Source: a virus. From it: a DNA stretch of 60,237 nucleotides. Every line of letters starts with the position of its first letter. Position 1 is the stretch's first letter. The position numbers were made by a program, and so were the translations under genes. Positions 31,404 to 36,712 of the stretch are shown one piece after another. The notes under the pieces are model-generated. The model searched no databases. It had not been told where the DNA came from and was given only the letters and a program-made list of their open reading frames with translations. The stretch covers positions 1 to 60,237 of IMG/VR virus record IMGVR_UViG_3300045110_000134. One strand, given 5' to 3'.

Positions 31404-31432
31404 ACCATGTCATACTAGTATGAACCTGTCAA
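31404..31432 (-). promoter_or_regulatory. Leftward promoter with palindromic operator
   Basis: On the minus strand TTGACA (31427-31432) is followed after 17 bases by a weak -10 (CATGGT, 31404-31409). The spacer is almost filled by the perfect 14-base palindrome TCATACTAGTATGA (31410-31423). A symmetric site between -35 and -10 is a classic repressor position. It would control the DUF932 operon. Confidence 0.5.
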
Positions 31433-31999
31433 GAGAATAATTCGGTAAGCGTTGCTCGAATTTCTCTAGCGCATCTAGAGCGGATTAGGTTCCAAAGCCT
31501 CTCACTAACCTCTAACTAACTTCAACCTCTCCTCCTGGTCACCCGGCTTTACTCCCAGGCGCTTCCACACCTTACTGTGTCCCCACCCTCACACCTTACT
31601 GTGTGTCCCCACCACTCCCCGCCTGGACTCGCCAGAAATCTCTCCCCCAGGTCACCACTCAGCCCTCTGAATCCCTTCCCAGGAATTCAGCAGGACGGTG
31701 CAAACACCTTTTAGAATCAGCCTGTTATTCGCCAGTCGTTGCATTGTCCGTTAATCCGCACCTGATCTGCGGGCGATTGTCCAGTGATCTGCTCTGGGAG
31801 CCTGGGAATAGGCGGCCTATGGTATCAATTCAGGTATCACACAACAGCCAAGTGCAGCACTATCAACAACTGGCGGAGAGGGCGTTATTCTCCTCGCGGC
31901 CTATAGTCGGCCCAGGGAAGTTGTCCGCCCCCCCCTCCCCCCTCCGCGAGCAGTAGCGCATTTCCCCCGCTCTGATTTTACTGATAAAAAATTGAAAAA
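31433..31999. other. Long noncoding spacer, possible origin
   Basis: About 570 bases with no convincing gene on either strand; the longest open frame (31603-31956, plus) has low-complexity Pro/Ser-rich content and no ribosome site. Visible features are two copies of a CACACCTTACTGTGT element, a repeated GCGGCCTAT (31812 and 31896), a C-run near 31929-31946 and an AT-rich stretch at 31973-31999 just before the GGTAACC array. Confidence 0.5.
31566..31604 (+). repeat. Tandem CACACCTTACTGTGT elements
   Basis: The 15-mer occurs at 31566-31580 and 31590-31604, each followed by CCCCACC. CACAC/GTGTG arms make each copy a small hairpin. Possible protein-binding pair. Confidence 0.5.
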
Positions 32000-32067
32000 G
32001 GTAAAGGTAACCAAGGTAACCGAATTAACTTGACAGAGGCAGGGTAACCGGGGTAAACAAGGTAACC
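32000..32067 (+). repeat. GGTAACC repeat array around a TTGACA promoter
   Basis: GGTAACC at 32006, 32015, 32043 and 32061, with variants GGTAAA at 32000 and GGTAAAC at 32052. Within each cluster units are 9 bases apart. A consensus TTGACA (32030-32035) lies between clusters, with a weak -10 near 32054. The last repeat ends one base before the ATG at 32069. This suits a cooperative regulator of the rightward block or replication iterons next to an AT-rich tract. Confidence 0.6.
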
Positions 32068-32068
32068 G

Positions 32069-32515
32069 ATGGACATGAATATCAAGGGGGTAGATCCTGG
32101 GGTGCTGCAGGCTGTAAAGGTAGAGGCAGCGCGGAGGGGGATGACGTTGAAGGCGTTTGTGGTGGGGGTATTGGAGAATGAGGTAGGAGGGGGTGATGGA
32201 TCTAGGGAAGCTGGCGGAGTTAAGTCATCACAGGAAGTGTCTAGAGTGCGGGGCGGAGTTCGAATCAAACGAGAAAGAAAGCGCGCTGGTGCAGTTCGCG
32301 GACCACAGCACGATACACAACCCGACACCGGAGCAGTGGGCGGAGGCATACGAGCGGATACAGGCGGGGAAGGAAAGGGTGAAGGAGCGAAGTTAGCGAC
32401 GAAGTACGATGGGAGTCCGGACACCTGCCCGCGCTGCCGGGTTCAGTTGGAAGTTGCGAGTGGGAGTAAGACGAAGTGCCCGAGATGTGGGGAGACGTAC
32501 CGGAGGATGGTATGA
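32069..32515 (+). CDS. RHH-type N-terminus plus C-terminal zinc ribbon, overprinted
   Basis: A 148-residue frame. Residues 1-42 (MDMNIKGVDPGVLQAVKVEA, then RGMTLKAFVVGVLENEV) look like a ribbon-helix-helix protein. Residues ~110-148 form a zinc ribbon (CPRCRVQLEV ... KCPRCGETYRR). The middle is Gly/Arg-rich and overlaps a better-looking gene in another frame (32196-32396). The stop overlaps the next start as ATGA, which supports translation of the zinc-ribbon end. It may be one protein, or two with an unrecognised internal start. An RHH protein here could bind the GGTAACC array. Confidence 0.55.
   Translation: MDMNIKGVDPGVLQAVKVEAARRGMTLKAFVVGVLENEVGGGDGSREAGGVKSSQEVSRVRGGVRIKRERKRAGAVRGPQHDTQPDTGAVGGGIRADTGGEGKGEGAKLATKYDGSPDTCPRCRVQLEVASGSKTKCPRCGETYRRMV
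32196..32396 (+). CDS. Small zinc-type phage protein
   Basis: A 66-residue protein starting MDLGKLAELSHHRKCLECGA with AGGAGG 5 bases upstream. C-x-x-C, then ALVQFADHSTIHNPTPEQW and AEAYERIQAGK: the D-H-x3-H-N-P-T-x-E-Q-W pattern recurs in small phage proteins. H and C residues could form a C2H2-like zinc site. It lies wholly inside the 32069-32515 frame, in a different phase. Confidence 0.7.
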   Translation: MDLGKLAELSHHRKCLECGAEFESNEKESALVQFADHSTIHNPTPEQWAEAYERIQAGKERVKERS

Positions 32516-32778
32516 CGAATTTCGAGGTTTGGTTTGGGATGGTGGAGATGTTGATGGGGGTGGAGGGGTGTCTTGTCCTGGGGTCGCGGGAGGAGCGGTC
32601 GGTGGGGGAGTTGATAGAGGACCGGCTAGGGTACGGGGTGAGTTACCGGGTGGAGGGGGAAGCGACGGCCGGGGATGCGTTAAGGCAGCTGAATTTGATT
32701 GAGGCTTATGCGGGGTGCAAGCTGCAAGTTCCGGAAGAGCCGCGGCACTTTTACAAGACCAGGATGGTAACGAATTGA
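32512..32778 (+). CDS. Hypothetical protein
   Basis: An 88-residue protein starting MTNFEVWFGMVEMLMGVEGC with GGAGG 5 bases upstream and an ATGA overlap. Acidic, alpha/beta mix, no known motif. Continues the chain of coupled small genes. Confidence 0.65.
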   Translation: MTNFEVWFGMVEMLMGVEGCLVLGSREERSVGELIEDRLGYGVSYRVEGEATAGDALRQLNLIEAYAGCKLQVPEEPRHFYKTRMVTN

Positions 32779-33059
32779 AAGCCCTGGACGGAAAATTTGG
32801 GATTCGGGAAGATGGCAGGATTGCGAACCTGGTATCGGGGGAACTGATACCCGAAGATGAACCGCTGTTCCTGCTTCGCGGCCGAGACATCGTGGCGCAC
32901 ACTGCCCTAACCGCGTACCTATCGGAATGCGAGGAGTACGGTTGCAACGAACTCCACTTGGCCGGGATTAACAAGGTGCGGGAAAACTTTCGACGCTTTG
33001 CTATTGAGCACACCGACCGCATGAAGCAGCCGGGGATTACGGGGCACCTGAAACTATGA
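32775..33059 (+). CDS. Hypothetical phage protein with conserved motif
   Basis: A 94-residue protein with a TTG start overlapping the previous stop (TTGA). The block NLVSGELIPEDEPLFLLRGR followed by DIVAHTALTAYLSECEEYGC and DRMKQPGITGH recurs in phage proteins that I know only as hypothetical; the first part is often encoded before recombination or replication genes. Cysteines at the C-terminal half are not paired. Confidence 0.65.
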   Translation: MKALDGKFGIREDGRIANLVSGELIPEDEPLFLLRGRDIVAHTALTAYLSECEEYGCNELHLAGINKVRENFRRFAIEHTDRMKQPGITGHLKL

Positions 33060-33151
33060 GGTCGGAAGAGATAGCGGCGCTCTGGTACGGGGCTTTGTTG
33101 CTGCTGGTGGCGATAGCGTTTATGGCGCACCGGCTGTGGGTGGGGTTGTGA
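33056..33151 (+). CDS. 31-residue membrane peptide
   Basis: ATGA overlap opens MRSEEIAALWYGALLLLVAI followed by AFMAHRLWVGL. One membrane span. The stop overlaps the next start (TGATG). Coupling on both sides argues that it is translated. Confidence 0.55.
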   Translation: MRSEEIAALWYGALLLLVAIAFMAHRLWVGL

Positions 33152-33372
33152 TGGAATGGTGGGATGAGGTCAACCTTGATCCGGAAGTGCAGAAGGAACG
33201 GAGCAGTGAGGATATGAGCCAGAGACCCCAGATCCAGTTACGCTTTCGCGACCAGGCGCAGCACGAGCGGATCCGGAAAGAGGCGGAGGTTGCCGGGGTG
33301 TCGTTGAACGAGTACATTCTCAGGAAACTGGAAAGTCCAAAGTTGGACCTCTCAAGAAGGAAAGTCTCGTGA
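33151..33372 (+). CDS. Arc/CopG-type DNA-binding protein
   Basis: A 73-residue protein. QIQLRFRDQAQHERIRKEAE then VAGVSLNEYILRKLESP is the strand-helix-helix of the Arc/CopG family, including the S-L-N-E-Y turn. Likely transcription regulator of this block or an antitoxin-like remnant; no toxin is visible beside it. Confidence 0.75.
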   Translation: MEWWDEVNLDPEVQKERSSEDMSQRPQIQLRFRDQAQHERIRKEAEVAGVSLNEYILRKLESPKLDLSRRKVS

Positions 33373-33518
33373 AGGTCATGGAACCGCAAACCTGCAGCAA
33401 GTGTGGCGTGCCTGTGGCCAACATGCGCTATGATGCGGTGCTTGATGTGCTGGTATTCAAGTGCCAGCGCTGCAATTACGAGTGGATCGTCCCACCTCTG
33501 AAAAAGGGCAAGCCATGA
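33369..33518 (+). CDS. Zinc-ribbon protein
   Basis: A 49-residue protein with GTG start in a GTGA overlap. CSKC (residues 9-12) and CQRC (32-35) around a short sheet make a zinc ribbon. Ends by ATGA overlap with the next gene. Confidence 0.65.
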   Translation: MKVMEPQTCSKCGVPVANMRYDAVLDVLVFKCQRCNYEWIVPPLKKGKP

Positions 33519-34018
33519 GCATCTTTGCCTTCATCTGCAAGCACTGCGGACCCAGCGAGAAACCCTGCGAGCACGCAATGGAGTTGATCGAGTTAAAGTT
33601 CCTGCGTGATCTACAGGAAGACATGCGGCATTGCTGCAAGCTGGTGGAAGCGATGCTGCTCGAAATTCTTCATAGGCTACCTGTCCCCAAGTCGGCCACA
33701 CTCAGGTTGATTTCTGGAGGCACCATGCCAGCAACAATCCTTGTAGGCGGAACAGCGAATTCACTGTTCCAAGAGTGGACAGGTCCGAACGGCACAGGAA
33801 CAGTGGTTCCGAATGCTGGCGCACCTGCCTTCGTGTCCGATAACCCGGCTGTCGCTACCGTGGACCCGTCAACCGGGGTAGCGACCGGAGTAAGCGCGGG
33901 AGTTGCCAACATCACTGGAACCGATCCGGTTAACAGTCTCACGGCCACGGACGTACTGACGGTGAATGCGGTCGCGCAGCCGGCTGTGAGTGCGACGTTG
34001 ACCTTAACCCCAAACTAG
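33515..34018 (+). CDS. Zinc/helical N-terminus fused to Ig-like domain
   Basis: A 167-residue frame. Residues 1-68 contain FICKHCGPSEKPCEHA and a long helix. Residues 71-167 form a BIG2-type Ig domain (PAFVSDNPAVATVDPSTGVA, then GVSAGVANITGTDPVN). An in-frame ATG at 33725 (MPATILVGGTAN) has GGAGG 4 bases upstream, so the Ig domain is probably also, or only, made as a separate ~97-residue protein. Such lone Ig domains often decorate capsids. Compare the lone Ig gene at 25728-25967. Confidence 0.65.
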   Translation: MSIFAFICKHCGPSEKPCEHAMELIELKFLRDLQEDMRHCCKLVEAMLLEILHRLPVPKSATLRLISGGTMPATILVGGTANSLFQEWTGPNGTGTVVPNAGAPAFVSDNPAVATVDPSTGVATGVSAGVANITGTDPVNSLTATDVLTVNAVAQPAVSATLTLTPN

Positions 34019-34032
34019 TTGAGGGTGCGGAC

Positions 34033-34101
34033 ATGGCGACAGTAGAACAGCGCTTGGATTCTTTGGAATCCCGGCTCGCGAAACTGGAAGCCGCACCCTG
34101 A
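34033..34101 (+). CDS. 22-residue coiled-coil peptide
   Basis: MATVEQRLDSLESRLAKLEA followed by AP, with GAGGG 8 bases upstream. A perfect short heptad pattern. Real or not is uncertain, but the ribosome site and heptads are better than chance would suggest. Confidence 0.4.
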   Translation: MATVEQRLDSLESRLAKLEAAP

Positions 34102-34142
34102 AAATACTTAAACCCTAAACTGAAGCTGTATACCCTAGGGTT

Positions 34143-34329
34143 GCGGGAGGGGGAAATGAGACGAAGTGCCAACCTGGACGGTACTCGGATTCTCCTCCCG
34201 CCGTGCGATTGAAGACTCCATGCAGTGAGGGGAAGACCTCGTAAGGACTGGGAGCGAAGCGAGAGTCTTCCTAAGCGCTGTACGCGAATAAGCGAGCAGG
34301 CTGAGATGGCACCCTTACTGCACGCTCCC
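34143..34329 (+). ncRNA. Candidate structured RNA with pseudoknot
   Basis: A 245-base gap between genes folds into long helices. P1: 34143-34154 with 34190-34201 (12 pairs, two G-U) enclosing a 5-pair hairpin (166-170/180-184). P2: 34222-34231 with 34312-34321 (10 pairs, one G-U). Inside P2: P3 34231-34241 with 34260-34271 (11 pairs, one bulge; its first pair competes with P2) and P4 34278-34299. The P3 loop GGGAGCG (34250-34256) matches CGCTCCC (34323-34329), a 7-pair pseudoknot. Upstream is a palindrome ACCCTAGGGT (34132-34141). No coding frame fits. No known RNA family is recognised; a cis element for the next gene or a free RNA are both possible. Confidence 0.6.
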
Positions 34330-34346
34330 GGTTTTCTGGACAAACT

Positions 34347-34667
34347 ATGAAACCTATATTCTATGTACTCTGGCTCCCGTTCCTGATGGCATCCGCGCTT
34401 TGGCTGTCGAGCCAGTCGAAAGACGTCAAACCCACCCTCACCGACCAACAGAAGCTAGAAATAAGGAGTGCCCAGGTCCAGTTATACCAGGCTAAGGAAG
34501 TGTTGGAGTCTACCCCCCAGTTCAAAGCGTTCCAGAACGCGCAGAACCATTTGAACGAAACTGCTCTGCGGATTCAGCGCGAATCGAAGGTTGATCCGAA
34601 GCAGTGGACCCTGGGACAGGATCTTGAGTACGTGGCCGTCCCACAACCAGCACCGGAGAAAAAATAA
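34347..34667 (+). CDS. Exported or membrane-anchored helical protein
   Basis: A 106-residue protein. Residues 1-22 (MKPIFYVLWLPFLMASALWL) form a signal peptide or anchor; the rest is a charged helix (QQKLEIRSAQVQLYQAKEVL) facing the periplasm. It resembles signal-anchored helical proteins in soil phages, broadly like an inner spanin, but is far from the lysis genes. The ribosome site is weak, so the structured RNA directly upstream might govern its translation. Confidence 0.6.
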   Translation: MKPIFYVLWLPFLMASALWLSSQSKDVKPTLTDQQKLEIRSAQVQLYQAKEVLESTPQFKAFQNAQNHLNETALRIQRESKVDPKQWTLGQDLEYVAVPQPAPEKK

Positions 34668-34894
34668 TGCCACCATCTGCATTTACCGATGAGCAAATTG
34701 ACGAGATGTTCACCTACCACAACGATCCTGCCAAGCTGCCGCACTACCAGGCCGTGAATGATGCAGCTAAGGCACTGTTTCGGACCATACAGGAACACTG
34801 TCCAGCTTCCCCTGATCGCTCCGCAGCTTTCCGCCTGGTTCGCGAGGCCCGCATGACAGCCAACGCAGCCATTGCGTTAGACGGGAAATACTAA
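34667..34894 (+). CDS. Acb2/Tad1-like hairpin-domain protein (anti-CBASS/anti-Thoeris candidate)
   Basis: A 75-residue all-helical protein. The pattern DEMFTYH (residues ~11-17), Y-x-x-V-x-x-A-A-K-A-L, I-Q-E-H-C-P-A-S, and the C-terminal A-R-M-T-A-N-A-A-I-A-L fits the Acb2 family (F-x-Y-H ... A-A-K-x-L-A ... C-P ... M-x-A-N-A-A-I-A). Acb2 binds cyclic di- and trinucleotides made by CBASS, and related Tad1 binds Thoeris signals, blocking host suicide responses. Small size and stop-start overlap fit. Binding here is inferred from family; key residues should be checked by structure. Confidence 0.75.
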   Translation: MPPSAFTDEQIDEMFTYHNDPAKLPHYQAVNDAAKALFRTIQEHCPASPDRSAAFRLVREARMTANAAIALDGKY

Positions 34895-35274
34895 TGAACA
34901 TCGAACAAGTGGCCCGTATCGCGCACGAAACCAACCGCGCTTACTGCGCCTCGATCGGGGACTACAGCCAACCCTTGTGGGAGGACGCTCCGGAGTGGCA
35001 GAAGAGCTCCGCGCTCAAGGGAGTCAATTTCCATCTCGACATTCTGGAGAAGGGCTCTCTTCCTTCGCCGGCAGCGAGCCATGAGTCCTGGCTGCGAGAG
35101 AAGAAGGCGCAGGGTTGGAAGTACGGCAAGGAAAAAAATCCAGAGAAGAAAGAGCATCCCTGCTGCGTTCCCTACGATGAGCTCCCACCAGAGCAGCGCA
35201 TGAAGGATTTTCTGTTCTTAGCCATTGTTGAGGCGTTTTACGCAGCAGAAGCCAAGACCACGGTGGTGCGCTGA
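34894..35274 (+). CDS. RyR-domain protein
   Basis: A 126-residue protein matching the ryanodine-receptor-type repeat: VARIAHETNRAYCASIGDYS, PEWQKSSALKGVNFHL, SHESWLREKKAQGWKYGKEK, and KKEHPCCVPYDELPPEQRMK. RyR domains occur in many phages; their ligand is not established, though links to nucleotide-derived signalling have been proposed. Its position directly behind the Acb2-like gene hints at a shared counter-defence role, which is inference. Confidence 0.85.
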   Translation: MNIEQVARIAHETNRAYCASIGDYSQPLWEDAPEWQKSSALKGVNFHLDILEKGSLPSPAASHESWLREKKAQGWKYGKEKNPEKKEHPCCVPYDELPPEQRMKDFLFLAIVEAFYAAEAKTTVVR

Positions 35275-35654
35275 TGGCAGAACGCATCCTCCCCGAAAAC
35301 TTGAGCGGCCGTGAAATCAGGATCGCGGTAGCCGACCAGATCGCGGAACAGTTGGCTCGCGACGGATACCTGAACGAGACGCATTCCTACAGCCACTACA
35401 CCGTCAAGGCAACCGTCCACATCGAGTGCTTCGATCTGGGCACGGCTTACAAGGTGGATATGCCCGTGTCCGCGGCGCCGGTTGTGGATGAAGAGAACGC
35501 AGCCCTGGACGAGTTCGATATGCAGTTGAATGAGGAAGCCAAAGACCCCAACACGGTGCGCGAGGAGACGGGACAACCCTTACACGCGCTCACCAAGGAT
35601 GCGGACGGCAACCCGGAAATCAAGAGCGTTAAGTATCCGCGTAGGAAGAGATGA
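35274..35654 (+). CDS. Hypothetical protein
   Basis: A 126-residue protein starting MAERILPENLSGREIRIAVA. Acidic, mixed fold with HIECFDLGTAYKVDMPVSAA in the middle and a basic end. Overlaps the next gene by 4 bases. Not recognised. Confidence 0.6.
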   Translation: MAERILPENLSGREIRIAVADQIAEQLARDGYLNETHSYSHYTVKATVHIECFDLGTAYKVDMPVSAAPVVDEENAALDEFDMQLNEEAKDPNTVREETGQPLHALTKDADGNPEIKSVKYPRRKR

Positions 35655-35983
35655 GCACAGACCTCATCGAATCCTTCGACCGCGATACCCGCGCCATGGA
35701 GCGGTTAGCCACTGCCTTTGAAGCGATTGCATTAACTTTGGCACAGTTCTACGACAAGATGTATCCTCCGAAGCATGAACCCCGCGACGTCACCCTTACG
35801 AGAATCCCGACCGAAGAAGACAAAATCCGGGAAGCGCAAGGGAGCACGCAAGAGACAACTGACCAATGGCTTGATATTGGCCCAAGGGAACGAGCCCTGC
35901 TTGAAAATCCCCCAGCCAAGAAAACCCGAAGGGCGCCCCGGAGAGTCACGCCAGCAGGCAGCGTTAGTCCGATTAAAAGTTAG
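35651..35983 (+). CDS. Hypothetical protein
   Basis: A 110-residue protein. The N-terminal 45 residues form a helix (DTRAMERLATAFEAIALTLA) that could dimerise; the C-terminus is basic and overlaps the next gene in another frame. Not recognised. Confidence 0.6.
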   Translation: MSTDLIESFDRDTRAMERLATAFEAIALTLAQFYDKMYPPKHEPRDVTLTRIPTEEDKIREAQGSTQETTDQWLDIGPRERALLENPPAKKTRRAPRRVTPAGSVSPIKS

Positions 35984-36539
35984 CCCGCAAGAACTCGCGG
36001 AAGTTCGCGACATCACTACAGTCTTGAAGGGTATCCCGCACTGGCGCAAGACGGCACTTGAAGCTATGCGCTTTTCCGAGAATCCTATCGTGCGGAAGTT
36101 TCTCGCTCGCTACAACCAGGTTCCCGTGGGCGACCAGAAGCATCTCCCCTTTGAAGCAATCGCGCTCGCAGCCGACATCGAGCCGGCGTACCTGCTGGGC
36201 GAGATCCTGCTGGCCATGAGCGAACTAAGCCATGCCTCGGTTAAGGTTATCGGCATCAATCGCCATCCCGAAGTGATGAAGAAGACGGTTGAGCGAGCGC
36301 TGAAAGATGAGGGCTTCCGCGAACGCGAACTGGTACACAGTATGCTGGGTGCGCTCCCACAGAAGGGTGGGTCCATCTTTATCGGGAAATACTTTGGCGG
36401 CAAGGGTGATCCGGAGGAGCCGGCAGAGACGGCGCCCACAAAGTTTGAAGACGATCTGGACGTGATCTTCCCCGACGTATCGTTGATGCAGGAGCGGGTG
36501 CAACCTCTGCGGCAGAAACTTTTGGAGACGCGCAAGTGA
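35901..36539 (+). CDS. Candidate small terminase subunit
   Basis: A ~212-residue protein; the TTG start at 35901 is tentative (an ATG at 35775 would need a 209-base overlap). The region VSPQELAEVRDITTVLKGIP, HWRKTALEAMRFSENPIVRK and HLPFEAIALAADIEPAYLLG is helical and DNA-binding in style; the C-terminus (FEDDLDVIFPD) is acidic. Position two genes before the large terminase is the usual place of the small subunit, which recognises the packaging site. Moderate confidence. Confidence 0.5.
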   Translation: MKIPQPRKPEGRPGESRQQAALVRLKVSPQELAEVRDITTVLKGIPHWRKTALEAMRFSENPIVRKFLARYNQVPVGDQKHLPFEAIALAADIEPAYLLGEILLAMSELSHASVKVIGINRHPEVMKKTVERALKDEGFRERELVHSMLGALPQKGGSIFIGKYFGGKGDPEEPAETAPTKFEDDLDVIFPDVSLMQERVQPLRQKLLETRK

Positions 36540-36712
36540 GAGACCCGACCACAATGACGCGGGAAGAAAGAGACGCGCTCCCGTGGGCTACCCCGGAGCA
36601 GGTGGAAGAAGTTGCTAAACTGATGATGTCATGGCGACCTGAACAGTTAGACGACCTCAAGCAGCGCATGGCCACGCTCCGCGCCGAAGGCAAATGTACT
36701 CCGAAAAAATAA
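36536..36712 (+). CDS. Small hypothetical protein before terminase
   Basis: A 58-residue protein with GTG start (GTGA overlap): MRDPTTMTREERDALPWATP and a helical end. It overlaps the terminase start by 19 bases. Unknown role. Confidence 0.55.
   Translation: MRDPTTMTREERDALPWATPEQVEEVAKLMMSWRPEQLDDLKQRMATLRAEGKCTPKK

Noticed and set aside
31603-31956. 117-codon open frame in the noncoding spacer
   Set aside because: Pro/Ser-rich low-complexity product, no ribosome site, and it covers the repeat elements of a control region.
34143-34329. Group I intron or HDV-type ribozyme at the structured RNA locus
   Set aside because: No split gene flanks it, no conserved G-binding core is seen, and the order of helices does not match HDV.
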